64,000 bases of DNA, from contig JAOQAD010000032.1 in NCBI GenBank assembly GCA_025963775.1, forward strand, positions 1 through 64,000, given 5' to 3'. Positions 39,230-49,276 of this stretch are shown here, one piece after another. Source of the stretch: Bacteroidota bacterium (GTDB lineage Bacteria; Bacteroidota; Bacteroidia; 2-12-FULL-35-15). The notes under the pieces were generated by a model. It saw only the letters and a list, made by a program, of their open reading frames with translations. It had not been told where the DNA came from and did not search any database. Within the stretch, counting starts at the first letter, position 1. Each line of letters starts with the position of its first letter. The translations under genes and the position numbers were made by a program.

Positions 39230-39800
39230 CGGAGATCTTTCTCGCAGAGCCGCAGAGAACGCAGAGGTTTTATAAGGAGATTGAAAGTGCGATGGATGTT
39301 TCTACCTCTGACAGTTTCTCGCAAAGTTCGCAAAGGTTTTGTGAAGGTTTGTGCGGCTGTCAGGCGAAGGGTTAAAATGTCGAAGTGGGGTTGGTCACTC
39401 TGAGCTTGTCGAAGAGCGTGCGCAAGCCGGCCCAGATGTTTCGACAGGCTCAACATGACAACGCGCAAAATATTGCTTCGGCTGAGTCATTTCGAGCGGA
39501 GTCGAGAAAGTGCGATGGATGTTCTACCTCTGACAGTTTCTCGCAAAGGCGCAAAGTTCGCAAAGGTTTTACCGAAATTTCGAGCGGTAGTCATTTCGAG
39601 CGAAGTCGAGAAAGTGTGTTGGCTTTAGGAGGTGCAGCCACAGATTCGCAGATTTAAAGGATTGATCGTCTCGCGACGACGGTTGCACGCTGTCATTTCG
39701 GGTATCCTTCCCTTTTCGGGAAGGATGTATCGAGAAAGTGTGCGGGCATTTCTCGCAAAGGCGCAAAATGAAAAGGCTTGGAATAAGATTCCTCGGGCTC
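39230..39800. repeat. Repeat-dense non-coding island with duplicated ~60-bp module and multiple palindromes
   Basis: gaaagtgcgatggatgtt(t)ctacctctgacagtttctcgcaaag...gttcgcaaaggtttt at 39283-39340 and 39506-39570; repeated TCATTTCGAGCG(A/G)AGTCGAGAAAGTG; hairpin ATCCTTCCC-ttttc-GGGAAGGAT at 39704-39726. Confidence 0.75.
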
Positions 39801-39817
39801 GGGATGACAAAACGCTG

Positions 39818-40051
39818 TCATAAACTAACCAACTCCTTCAACCCAACTCCTAAAGCCTTCGAGATCTCCAGCAAAGAATAAAGCGTCGGATTCACCTTCC
39901 CATTTTCCAGCTTTTCAATAGCTTGGCGATCTTTGCTGCTGGCTCGTGCAAGATCAGACTGACTCCAGCCCTTTTTGGTTCTGAGCTCTACTATTCGCTG
40001 ACCGATCTTCTTTTTTAACTGTTCTTTAGTCACAGAACAAATGTCAGTCAA
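39818..40051 (-). CDS. Small XRE-family HTH transcriptional regulator
   Basis: 'IGQRIVELRTKKGWSQSDLARASSKDRQAIEKLENGKVNPTLYSLLEISKALGVGLKELV'; start is TTG at 40051 or in-frame GTG at 40033. Confidence 0.88.
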   Translation of the reverse strand: MTDICSVTKEQLKKKIGQRIVELRTKKGWSQSDLARASSKDRQAIEKLENGKVNPTLYSLLEISKALGVGLKELVSL

Positions 40052-40053
40052 TC

Positions 40054-40073
40054 GTATGACAAAGTTGTCATAC
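40054..40073. promoter_or_regulatory. Operator candidate: palindrome GTATGACAAAGTTGTCATAC
   Basis: 9-bp arms around AG centre in the divergent intergenic region, with extra TGTCA/TGACA half sites nearby. Confidence 0.6.
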
Positions 40074-40086
40074 AGAAAGTTGACAA

Positions 40087-40308
40087 ATGAAAACGGACAT
40101 ACAGCTCACTGACAAACAAACGGCTTTACTCAATCAACTCGAAAAACTTTTCGAATTCGCACCTGCCAGCAATCTTAGCAAAAGCATTCACGAAGTGTTC
40201 TTTAATTATTTACTCAACAACAAGGACCTATTTCCGGATGATTTTGAAACGATTGTTTCGGATTTTTATTTTCTGATTCTTTTTATGAGAGGATCAGAGA
40301 TGATATAG
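40087..40308 (+). CDS. Hypothetical 73-aa protein divergent from the XRE regulator
   Basis: ATG ORF sharing the short divergent promoter region with the XRE gene. Confidence 0.55.
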   Translation: MKTDIQLTDKQTALLNQLEKLFEFAPASNLSKSIHEVFFNYLLNNKDLFPDDFETIVSDFYFLILFMRGSEMI

Positions 40309-40352
40309 TAACTGTTGATTAAATAAGTATTTTTGATGAATACCCAACACTT

Positions 40353-41027
40353 ATGAAAAAATCCTTTTACTCCCTTTCCATCCTGCTTCTCAGTGCCTGC
40401 AGCAGCGAACCTGCGGATCAGCCTGTAACAGCAACCGCAGCGCAACAACGTGATCTCAGTAAAAATTTCTCCGATATAAACCCGGATTCCCTTTACGTGT
40501 ACAGCGTTGCAAACACGGAAGACAAGAATTATAAATTTGTTGGAAAGGTACTCGACAGCAGCGTCATTTCCATTTTTCCGTATTACATCAGAAATGATGA
40601 GCGCTGGAACAGGGAATTTTTCGGTTGTTACAAATTTGCAATCGACACTTCTCATATTGCCTTGATAACAAGGGTTCCCGGTGAATATGTTTCCTCTTCA
40701 CTGCAGCTTTTCATTTACGATATTCAAAGAGACTCGGTCACCGTGCAGATCGATCTTGCTGATCTCTGGGGCGATGCCGGGGATTTTGCAGAACACAGCT
40801 CCTGTATTTTTTACAGTCCAGACAAAGAGCTGAAGATCCTCAGCTATTACTGGAGCTCCTACGACCGCAGTGTAGAGCAGGAAACGGAAGGCGATACACT
40901 TATTGAATACTGGGATGATTTCCTGCTGCGCGGGCTGTCTAAAAATCCGGGCGATACGCTTTCAAAAGACTCAGCCGGGATCGTAAAGAACTATTCCGCA
41001 ATGCTCAAAAACATGCCGCATTATTAG
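40353..41027 (+). CDS. Hypothetical lipoprotein
   Basis: MKKSFYSLSILLLSACSS lipobox, 224 aa. Confidence 0.65.
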   Translation: MKKSFYSLSILLLSACSSEPADQPVTATAAQQRDLSKNFSDINPDSLYVYSVANTEDKNYKFVGKVLDSSVISIFPYYIRNDERWNREFFGCYKFAIDTSHIALITRVPGEYVSSSLQLFIYDIQRDSVTVQIDLADLWGDAGDFAEHSSCIFYSPDKELKILSYYWSSYDRSVEQETEGDTLIEYWDDFLLRGLSKNPGDTLSKDSAGIVKNYSAMLKNMPHY

Positions 41028-41073
41028 GAAAACAGGATTGTATCTTATTTCTTTTTTTGCGTTATACCGGTGC

Positions 41074-41604
41074 ATGAACACATTACTGAAACGCTGCTAC
41101 TTTCTTTTATTTGCATGCCTGCTCTTTTCCACCTGCTCATCCGCACAGAAAATGAGAAGGATATACCGGCTGCAGCCTGTGAAATTCACACATGCAGTTT
41201 CCTACACCAGCGGCAATGCGATCCTCTTTATTGAAAAAGACAGCCTGCTGCATTATTACGATGAGCTCGTCGCCAAGTCTGCATTTGCTGCTCCTTTCAA
41301 AGCGAAGATCAAAGCGCTGGCAGATTCTGTGCGCTCTTTAGCCGTTGAGCCTGTAAACATTTCTGCCATCATCAGCGACCAGGGACTGAAGAACATTACC
41401 GAAGAATACTTTATATTCTGCATCACTAAAAAGCAAGTGCTGATCAAAGACAAAAGGAACGACATGGCAGTAAGAAAAGTAAAAACAAAAAAACTCTACC
41501 AGAACATGACGCATTATCTTGGCCGTAACTTCTACCTTCCGCACGACAGGCAGCAATTTATGTGTAGGCTTGAGTCAGTCAGGTGCCATGTAAAATTCCT
41601 TTAA
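41074..41604 (+). CDS. Hypothetical secreted protein
   Basis: N-terminal signal 'CYFLLFACLLFSTCSSAQ'; start moved to ATG 41074. Confidence 0.6.
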   Translation: MNTLLKRCYFLLFACLLFSTCSSAQKMRRIYRLQPVKFTHAVSYTSGNAILFIEKDSLLHYYDELVAKSAFAAPFKAKIKALADSVRSLAVEPVNISAIISDQGLKNITEEYFIFCITKKQVLIKDKRNDMAVRKVKTKKLYQNMTHYLGRNFYLPHDRQQFMCRLESVRCHVKFL

Positions 41605-41654
41605 CCACATTTTCATATCAGGGCGAAAAAATTAGAAAAATTAAAATCAATTTC

Positions 41655-41662
41655 TATCTTTG
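41655..41662 (+). promoter_or_regulatory. Bacteroidetes -7 box TATCTTTG upstream of the heme/siderophore uptake locus
   Basis: TAnnTTTG match about 42 nt before the 41704 ORF. Confidence 0.4.
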
Positions 41663-41703
41663 CTTGCAAACCTCCCGAAAAACTGAAAAAGGTTAGCTGC
41701 ATA

Positions 41704-42201
41704 TTGCTTTTAACGATCCTGCTTCTCCAGGCGGGCGGAATGATGTTTATTTTTAAATGCCAGCAGTATCATGCCCGGTACGAGATGAAGTGCGACCTAT
41801 CCCATGGCCGCATACAGCTTGAACAGCTCACACTTTCCCTGGATGCCTATCAGAAAAGCCTGAACAGGAACAGCTCCGGCGAAATTACCTTTAAAGGAAA
41901 GTTGTACGACGTGAGGTCCGCTACTGTCATAGGTAAAAAAGTATTCATTCTTGCAGTGAACGATACCCGGGAAGAAGGCATCGTGCTCGCGATCCGCAAT
42001 TTTATCCGCCAGGTAAATTTTCCCGATGCCAAAACCCCGAAACAATTACTGCAGCTTTTTTCAATCCAGTATATTTCCCCGCAGGCTCCCCGGCTTTGTT
42101 TTTTTATTCCTTCTATCTCGCTTGATTTTCCGCAGCCAGGAGTTCCGGATCTTATCGCCGGCTCCCGCAACATAATCATTCCTCCGCCCAAACAGGCTTG
42201 A
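41704..42201 (+). CDS. Hypothetical membrane-anchored protein preceding the TonB receptor
   Basis: 165-aa ORF with N-terminal hydrophobic segment; TTG start. Confidence 0.5.
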   Translation: MLLTILLLQAGGMMFIFKCQQYHARYEMKCDLSHGRIQLEQLTLSLDAYQKSLNRNSSGEITFKGKLYDVRSATVIGKKVFILAVNDTREEGIVLAIRNFIRQVNFPDAKTPKQLLQLFSIQYISPQAPRLCFFIPSISLDFPQPGVPDLIAGSRNIIIPPPKQA

Positions 42202-42284
42202 TCCGCTTTCCTTTTTACTTTTTTTGTAAGGCCCCCCTGTAAAGGATCCTTTCATAATTTTTGTTCCACATTTAACATTCTAAC

Positions 42285-44468
42285 ATGAACTATATAAAAA
42301 CAGCATTCATGGGTATGGGTATGGCATTTTGCTACCTGTCCCATGCACAAACCGATACGACAAAGAATTCCACTATAAAGCTTACCGAAGTGGAAATCGA
42401 AACTTCAAATTCAAATAAAGCACTTCTAAACCAGCCGGCCTCTGTTACCAAACTAACCGAAGTGGAGCTGAAACGCGGCAACGGCCTTTACCTTGATGAT
42501 GCCATCAACCAGAATGTTCCGGGTGTTTTCATGCAGCGCCGCGCTGCTTCTTCCGGCCAGCAATTCAACATCAGGGGATATGGTAACGGTGTAAGAGGTA
42601 CGAATGGCGTTAGCAGTAATTTCGACGGGCAGGGCTACAAGGTGTACCTGAATGGCATTCCTATCACCGATGCTGAGGGAATTACATTAATGGATGATAT
42701 CGATTTCAACTCCATCGGGAATGTGGAAGTGCTGAAAGGGCCTGCGGGAACACTTTACGGGCTTGCCATTGCAGGAGTTGTAAACCTCAGGACAGCGATG
42801 CCTGCAAAAGGAAAAACTTCTATCGGCCAGGATGCCATGTTCGGGAGCTACGGATTAAGCCGCCTGACCACTCATGCTGAAATCGGCGGGGAGCATTCTT
42901 CTTTCCTTGTGAATTACGGGCACCAGACCTACGATGGATTTGTAGTGCACACAGCTTCCCACAAGGACTTTATAAACGTAATGGGAAATTTTCAGCCGAA
43001 TGAAAAACAGTCGCTGAGCGTGTATGCAGGATACAGCAACAGCTACGATGAAAGACAAGGCGAGCTTACCCTGCTGCAATACGACACAAATAACTATTCA
43101 GGGAACCCCGCTTACATTAAGAACAATGCGCATTCCAACATCATCAGCTTCAGGGCAGGCGTGGGACATACTTACATTTTCAACAAGTATGTTTCAAACA
43201 CGCTGACTGTTTTCGGAAGCGGCGTAAGCAACAATGCAAGCTCTGCAGGCGGCTGGACAGATAAAACACCGGTGAACTACGGTGCCCGCACTACGTTTGA
43301 TCTTAAATTCATGCAGGAGAAAAAATTCAGGCTTAATGGTGTGATCGGAGCCGAGATCCAGCAACAGTTTGCGCAGGTAATCGGGTACGGGATGGTCACC
43401 AATCCTAACCCTGATCCTTATGCATACAACACCATTGGCGCTGCAAGAAGCAACATTGCGTACCGCACGGAAACATCTTCAGCCTTCACTGAATGGACAC
43501 TTGCCATGCCAATGGATTTTTCCCTGACAGCGGGCATTGGTGTAAGCAACATGCTGATCGTGCTGAACGACAGGTTCTACGTAGCGAGCAGCACTAACCC
43601 GACCAAATACAGCAAAGGCTATGACAATATGTTCTCGCCGCATGTTGCGCTGAACAAGGTGTTCAAGAAACATATCTCTGCATACATCTCCTACAGCAAA
43701 GGATACAAAGCACCGACAAGCTCTTACTTCTTCATTCCTACTACAGGAAAGATCAACACAGAGCTGAACCCGGAAGCCGGCGACCAGTTTGAGATCGGCT
43801 CGAAAGGAGAGCTCATGAACGGAAAATTATATTACGAAGTAGCTGTGTTTGATGCATTATTCACAAACAAGATGACAACAGTGGCTGTTCCTTTGAACCC
43901 TCCTGCTGTTGGTACTGCTTATTCTTATATTGTGAACAGGGGCGGACAGGATAACAAAGGAGTTGAAGCATTGCTGAAATACACTGTTTACAGCTCGGCT
44001 ACCGGCTTTTTTAAAGCTATCACTCCATGGGTGAATGTCGCTTATTCAGATTTCAAGTATGTGGATTACACGTTCCAGACCCTGAGCGCGAATAAGAAAA
44101 ACGTGATCGAAACGGATTACAGCGGAAATGCTGTTGCCGGAGTAGCACCGATCACTGCTAACGCAGGTATCGACGTTGACACAAAGACCGGCGTTTATGC
44201 AAACGTTAATTACCTCTACCGCGATGGCATGCCGATCACCTCTGACGGGCTGAACATGGCACCATCGTACAGCCTGCTGAATGCAAAGCTTGGCTTCCAC
44301 CGCACATTCCTGAAGCGTCTTGACGTGGATGTGTATGCCGGTGCAACCAACATCACCAGCGAGAAGTATTCGTACATGATCTTTGTGAACCAGCTTCCTG
44401 ATGCTTACATGCCGGCACCGAATGAGATCAATTATTTCGGCGGAGTAAATTTAAAATTCAATTTTTAA
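42285..44468 (+). CDS. TonB-dependent receptor (heme/siderophore type)
   Basis: Plug 'NVPGVFMQRRAASSGQQFNIRGYG...VEVLKGPAGTLYGLAIAGVVNLRT', C-terminal barrel ending in F. Confidence 0.92.
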   Translation: MNYIKTAFMGMGMAFCYLSHAQTDTTKNSTIKLTEVEIETSNSNKALLNQPASVTKLTEVELKRGNGLYLDDAINQNVPGVFMQRRAASSGQQFNIRGYGNGVRGTNGVSSNFDGQGYKVYLNGIPITDAEGITLMDDIDFNSIGNVEVLKGPAGTLYGLAIAGVVNLRTAMPAKGKTSIGQDAMFGSYGLSRLTTHAEIGGEHSSFLVNYGHQTYDGFVVHTASHKDFINVMGNFQPNEKQSLSVYAGYSNSYDERQGELTLLQYDTNNYSGNPAYIKNNAHSNIISFRAGVGHTYIFNKYVSNTLTVFGSGVSNNASSAGGWTDKTPVNYGARTTFDLKFMQEKKFRLNGVIGAEIQQQFAQVIGYGMVTNPNPDPYAYNTIGAARSNIAYRTETSSAFTEWTLAMPMDFSLTAGIGVSNMLIVLNDRFYVASSTNPTKYSKGYDNMFSPHVALNKVFKKHISAYISYSKGYKAPTSSYFFIPTTGKINTELNPEAGDQFEIGSKGELMNGKLYYEVAVFDALFTNKMTTVAVPLNPPAVGTAYSYIVNRGGQDNKGVEALLKYTVYSSATGFFKAITPWVNVAYSDFKYVDYTFQTLSANKKNVIETDYSGNAVAGVAPITANAGIDVDTKTGVYANVNYLYRDGMPITSDGLNMAPSYSLLNAKLGFHRTFLKRLDVDVYAGATNITSEKYSYMIFVNQLPDAYMPAPNEINYFGGVNLKFNF

Positions 44469-44478
44469 CATCACCTAA

Positions 44479-44510
44479 AAGGCGGCCGGTTAAAGCGGCC
44501 GCCTTTTTTA
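44479..44510 (+). terminator. Rho-independent terminator / attenuator between TonB receptor and ABC importer genes
   Basis: AAGGCGGCCG-gttaaag-CGGCCGCCTT then TTTTTA. Confidence 0.8.
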
Positions 44511-44523
44511 TATACATCATACC

Positions 44524-45399
44524 ATGAAAAAAATAATTGTTTTAACAGGAATGTCAATGCTGCTTTTCGGCTGCGGGCGTTTCTCCAATGAAGATGAAAA
44601 GCAGGAGCAGAAAGAGCGGATCGTTTGCATCTCGAAGCAATACAGCGAGATCATTTATGCACTCGGCGCCCAGCAGGATATTGTTGCCGTTGATGTTTCA
44701 AGCACCTACCCGGAGGAAATAAAAAAGCTTCCTACCGTTGGCTATCACCGGGCATTAAGCGCGGAAGCCATCCTTGCCATGAACCCTACGCTGATCCTGC
44801 AGGACAATAACATCGGGCCTGAGCACGTGGTCAAGCAATTGAAGGACTTAAAGATCCCGATGAAGGATTTTGGCAAATACCAGAACACGCTTGCCGGAAC
44901 AGATTCACTGATCCGTGAAATGGGCGCCTACTTTCACAAAGAAAGGGCAGCTGATTCACTTTGCAAAAAACTGGACAGCGATATGAAAGCTGCACTGGAA
45001 GCAGCGGGGAAATACAAGGATACTGTTAAAGTGCTGATCATTCATTTCGGACAGGCATCCAACCAATATCTCGTGATGACAAAAAAGAGCACGGCTGCAA
45101 AAATGATCGAATGGGCCGGTGGCAGAATGGCTGTGGATGATGAAAAAGGAATGAAACAGATCTCACCGGAGATCGTCGCCAAATCAGACCCGGATGTGAT
45201 CCTGCTCACCGATTTCGGTTACGACCGCTTGAACGGATCACCTGAAAAAATAAAAGAGCTTCCGGGCGTATCGAGCACAAGGGCGTTTAAGAACAACAGG
45301 ATCTACCGCGTGGAAGAGCATGATATGGTTTACCTCGGCCCGCGTACCGGCGAAAATGTGCTGAACATTCAAACGCTCATTCATAAAGATGGACAATAA
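44524..45399 (+). CDS. Heme/Fe3+-siderophore ABC transporter substrate-binding lipoprotein
   Basis: Lipobox 'LLFGCG', 'KLPTVGYHRALSAEAILAMNPTLIL' BtuF/HmuT-like. Confidence 0.88.
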   Translation: MKKIIVLTGMSMLLFGCGRFSNEDEKQEQKERIVCISKQYSEIIYALGAQQDIVAVDVSSTYPEEIKKLPTVGYHRALSAEAILAMNPTLILQDNNIGPEHVVKQLKDLKIPMKDFGKYQNTLAGTDSLIREMGAYFHKERAADSLCKKLDSDMKAALEAAGKYKDTVKVLIIHFGQASNQYLVMTKKSTAAKMIEWAGGRMAVDDEKGMKQISPEIVAKSDPDVILLTDFGYDRLNGSPEKIKELPGVSSTRAFKNNRIYRVEEHDMVYLGPRTGENVLNIQTLIHKDGQ

Positions 45400-46417
45400 A
45401 CAATACAGGGGAACTTCTTTTATTCTCCTCATCCTTCTTGTTATTGTGCTGCTGCTCTCCATGAAATACGGGGCAGTGAACATCAGCCTTGATGAGATCT
45501 TCTCCGGTTTCAGCAAATGGCTTCACAACAATGAGAACATGACGCTGAATGAACGGATCTTCCTGCAGATCCGCCTGCCACGTGCGCTGCTCTGCATCTT
45601 TGTAGGCGCCACGCTTGCAGTTGGCGGGGTGCTCATGCAGGCGCTGTTCCGCAATCCCATCGTGGAACCCGGGCTTGTGGGCACTTCCAGCGGTGCTGCA
45701 TTCGGAGCGGCTTTGTATTTTGTGATGGGCGCCACGTTTAAAGTGAATGCAGGCGAATGGACATTGCCGCTTGCCGCATGCGCCGGAGGAATCTTATCCA
45801 CGGCATTTGTATTCATGCTTTCACAATCAAAGCAAACAGGCAAAAGCTCCATTGTTGCATTGCTGCTGACGGGCATCGCCATCAACGCGCTGTTCATGAG
45901 CGGCGTGGGTTTTCTCTCGTACATTGCAAGGGACCCGCAGGCACGCTCGATCACGTTCTGGAACCTCGGCACCTTATCCGGTGCCAGCTGGCATTCGGTG
46001 ATCATCATCGGGACATCCACCGTGATCTGCATTGCCATTGCGTTACGATATGCACGGCACCTGAATGCGCTGATGATCGGTGAAGAAGAAGCGCAATATC
46101 TTGGCATCAACATCAAAAAATTAAAAGCGGTGATCCTGCTGGTGAATGTAGTGATGGTTGCCACTGCCACCGCCTTTGTAGGCGTGATCAGCTTTGTAGG
46201 GCTCATCGTTCCTCACCTGCTGCGCATGATCAACGGTTCCGACAACCGCTTCCTGATCCGCAACGGCGCATTGCTGGGCGCGATATTGCTCAGTGCCGCC
46301 GACCTTGTGGCACGCATGGCGCTACGCCCCGCTGAATTACCGATCGGCATTGTAACATCCATTATCGGCGTGCCGGTATTCATTGTTTTATTACGCAGTA
46401 AAAATTATTTCTTCTGA
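45389..46417 (+). CDS. FecCD-family iron/heme ABC permease
   Basis: 'IRLPRALLCIFVGATLAVGGVLMQALFRNPIVEPGLVGTSSGAAFGA', 'FVGLIVPHLLRMI'. Confidence 0.93.
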   Translation: MDNKQYRGTSFILLILLVIVLLLSMKYGAVNISLDEIFSGFSKWLHNNENMTLNERIFLQIRLPRALLCIFVGATLAVGGVLMQALFRNPIVEPGLVGTSSGAAFGAALYFVMGATFKVNAGEWTLPLAACAGGILSTAFVFMLSQSKQTGKSSIVALLLTGIAINALFMSGVGFLSYIARDPQARSITFWNLGTLSGASWHSVIIIGTSTVICIAIALRYARHLNALMIGEEEAQYLGINIKKLKAVILLVNVVMVATATAFVGVISFVGLIVPHLLRMINGSDNRFLIRNGALLGAILLSAADLVARMALRPAELPIGIVTSIIGVPVFIVLLRSKNYFF

Positions 46418-47196
46418 TGCTCTCAGCAAAAAATATTACTTATACGATCGATGGAAAAACACTTCTTGATGATGTGTCCGTAAACTTTGAAGCGGGAAAG
46501 CTGAACCTCATCATCGGCCCTAACGGTGCAGGAAAATCAACGCTTGTAAAAGTGATCTGCAACCAGGTGCAGCCTTCGGGCAAGGGGACAATTTATTACG
46601 GCGACAAAGATGTGCGCACATTTTCCATCGCGGAGTTAGCACGCATCCGTTCCGTACTGTCACAAAACATTGAGCTGGCTTTTCCCTTAAAAGTATCGGA
46701 AGTGGTGATGATGGGAAGGTATCCTCATTTTACGGGAAAGCCCGGCCCAAAAGATGAAGCCGCCTGTGAAGAAGCAATGCGCTTTTTTGATGTGCTTGAT
46801 ATGGCAGGCCGGAATTACATGACGCTGAGCGGTGGTGAAAAACAGCGTGTGCATTTTGCAAGGGTTCTTGCGCAGATCTGGTACAAGCCCGCTGAAGGAT
46901 GCAGGTACCTTGTTCTGGACGAACCGCTTACTTTTTTAGATGTGCGTTACCAGTTCGATTTTATGAATAAGGTCACCTCGCTTTTGAAAGACGAGAACCT
47001 TGTTGTGGTGGGTGTGGTTCACGATCTTAACCTCGCAGCAAAATTTGCGGGGCACATTGTGCTGCTGCACCAGGGAAAAGTGCTGTCAGCGGGAAACCGC
47101 GAACAGGTGCTCTCAAAAGAGAACATCCGTGCTGCCTATGGGCTTGAGCCTGTGATACACCATGATAAGGACGAAATGTACCTGTTCTTCAGATAA
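46417..47196 (+). CDS. hmuV: Heme ABC transporter ATP-binding protein
   Basis: Walker A GPNGAGKSTLVK; 'LSGGEKQRVHFARVLAQIW', 'YLVLDEPLTFLDVRYQ'; 1-nt overlap with permease. Confidence 0.88.
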   Translation: MLSAKNITYTIDGKTLLDDVSVNFEAGKLNLIIGPNGAGKSTLVKVICNQVQPSGKGTIYYGDKDVRTFSIAELARIRSVLSQNIELAFPLKVSEVVMMGRYPHFTGKPGPKDEAACEEAMRFFDVLDMAGRNYMTLSGGEKQRVHFARVLAQIWYKPAEGCRYLVLDEPLTFLDVRYQFDFMNKVTSLLKDENLVVVGVVHDLNLAAKFAGHIVLLHQGKVLSAGNREQVLSKENIRAAYGLEPVIHHDKDEMYLFFR

Positions 47197-47282
47197 AATT
47201 CAGCATTTTTACCAGCAAGCGAAAAGCCGGAAGGCAATAACCGGGTAGTGCATTCGTTCACCTATCACCTAAACCAAAAAAA

Positions 47283-47942
47283 ATGAAAAAGATCTCCCTC
47301 AGCTTTATTGTATGCATGATGTCTGTATACACGTTCGCACAAACAGTACAGCCCGACACAACAAAAAAGGAATTCAGGAATATGATCGCCATCAGCGCCA
47401 CCTCGCTCCTGCGCCAGTTTCTCCCGGGTACAGCGCCGGTAAGTTCTTCTTCCTCCAATCTTATCAGCTACAGGAGAGTGTTTAAGAGCAATGCCCTGCG
47501 GATCGGCCTCGGCGGAAATGTTGTGAATGATGACCAAAGCCTTACCGACTCTACCGGTGCTACACACGGCAACTACAGTGCGGGCATCCGGGTGGGATAC
47601 GAGCATTACTGCTACCTGGCAAAAAAATGGATGTGGTATTTCGGTGCGGACCTTACAGCCGGGTATTCGGCAAACAACACTACGAATTATAACCCCCTTG
47701 CCACTTACAAAAGCTCTCAGAACACCAGCTCCTATGGACTTTCGCCATTGCTCGGCATTACCTTCAATATCAATCCCCGCTTAAGCATTGCTACGGAAGC
47801 GAGCCTCAATGTTGCCTATGTGCAGATAAAAGCCAAAGAATCGTCGGCACCAAACCCGGTATACGAACGGCATACAACGACCAACCGCATAGTGGCGCAG
47901 TTCAGCGAACCTGAATTCATAAGTATAAGGCTGAAATTATAG
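47283..47942 (+). CDS. Outer-membrane beta-barrel hypothetical protein
   Basis: Signal peptide and barrel-like alternating strands. Confidence 0.6.
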   Translation: MKKISLSFIVCMMSVYTFAQTVQPDTTKKEFRNMIAISATSLLRQFLPGTAPVSSSSSNLISYRRVFKSNALRIGLGGNVVNDDQSLTDSTGATHGNYSAGIRVGYEHYCYLAKKWMWYFGADLTAGYSANNTTNYNPLATYKSSQNTSSYGLSPLLGITFNINPRLSIATEASLNVAYVQIKAKESSAPNPVYERHTTTNRIVAQFSEPEFISIRLKL

Positions 47943-48028
47943 AAAGCAGGGAGAATCAACCAGGATTGGTTTCCATAAATAAAAAGATTCTTCGGCTCCA
48001 TTTCATTCCGCTCAGAATGACAAAGTGA

Positions 48029-49276
48029 TTATCTTCTCTGCGGCTTCGAGCTGCTGCTACTGTTGCTGTTTCTCCTGAATGGCTTTTTCTTTCCTGCAAA
48101 AGCAGGCTTTTTCATTTTCACTTCAGGTGCGTAAACCGGCCCTTGTCCTAAATGTGCAGGCAATGGGATCTTGTTCACTTCCGAGCCGATCAGCGATTCG
48201 ATCTGGAAAAATTTCTGCTGGTCGTACTCATTGATGAAGGTCAATGCAACACCCGTTGATGATGCCCTTGCAGTACGGCCGATACGGTGGATATAATCTT
48301 CGGCATCACCCGGAACGTCATAATTGATCACGAGGTTGATATCTTCAATATCGATCCCGCGGGAAAGGATATCCGTTGCAACGAGGATCTGCGTTTGCTT
48401 GCTCCTGAAATTGCGCAATACTTCTTCACGCTCATTTTGCTCAAGGTCCGAATGGATCGCTTTTGCCTTGATCCCTGCTTTCTGCAGGTCGCGGTCAAGC
48501 TCTTTCACTTTCTGCTTCGTGGAAACGAAGATGATCACGCTGCTCAGCTCTTTCTCTTTTCCTTCGAGCAATGATTTGATGAGGTTGTTTTTCTGTGTGT
48601 CGTACACGAGGTACGCACCCTGCACCACTCCTGCTGCCGGCTTGGAGATGGCGATGTTGACCTGCTCCGGCTCATTCAGCAGTTTTGTGGCAAGTGTCCT
48701 GATCTTCGGCGGCATGGTTGCCGAGAACATCAGGGTTTGTCTTTTCTTCGGTAAGTAAGTCGTGATCTTTAAGATATCATCCACGAATCCCATATCGAGC
48801 ATCCTGTCGGCCTCATCGAGGATCAGGTGCTTTACATCATCCAGCTTCACATATCCCATGTTCAAATGGGCCATGAAACGGCCGGGCGTTGCCACGATCA
48901 CATTAGCGCCCTGTGTAAGCGCCCTTTTTTCTGTTTCAAATACACTTCCGTCGCTTCCGCCGTAAATGGCGATGGAGCTCACGGATGTGAAATAAGAGAA
49001 TCCCTGCAAAGCCTGGTCGATCTGTAAAGCCAGCTCTCGCGTAGGCACAATGATGAGGGTGTTGGTGGAATGTGTGTCTTCTTTTGCAAGCTTGTTAAGG
49101 ATCGGGAGCACAAAGGCGGCTGTTTTGCCGGTGCCGGTCTGGGCACAGGCGATCAGGTCCTTGTTGTTCAATATGATCGGGATTGCTTGTTCCTGGATGG
49201 GTGTTGGGCTCTCAAAGCCCATTGAATCAAGCCCTTCCTGCAGGCTTGGCTCAAAATTAAATTCGCTGAATTTCAA
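48029..49276 (-). CDS. DEAD-box RNA helicase (RhlE-like)
   Basis: 'AQTGTGKTAAFVLPIL', 'DEAD', 'SAT', 'HRIGRTAR' motifs; basic/Ser C-tail. Confidence 0.95.
   Translation of the reverse strand: MKFSEFNFEPSLQEGLDSMGFESPTPIQEQAIPIILNNKDLIACAQTGTGKTAAFVLPILNKLAKEDTHSTNTLIIVPTRELALQIDQALQGFSYFTSVSSIAIYGGSDGSVFETEKRALTQGANVIVATPGRFMAHLNMGYVKLDDVKHLILDEADRMLDMGFVDDILKITTYLPKKRQTLMFSATMPPKIRTLATKLLNEPEQVNIAISKPAAGVVQGAYLVYDTQKNNLIKSLLEGKEKELSSVIIFVSTKQKVKELDRDLQKAGIKAKAIHSDLEQNEREEVLRNFRSKQTQILVATDILSRGIDIEDINLVINYDVPGDAEDYIHRIGRTARASSTGVALTFINEYDQQKFFQIESLIGSEVNKIPLPAHLGQGPVYAPEVKMKKPAFAGKKKPFRRNSNSSSSSKPQRR

Noticed and set aside
39194-39823. Small ORFs on both strands in the 39.2-39.8 kb island
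   Set aside because: Built from dispersed intergenic repeats, mutually overlapping; no coding signal.
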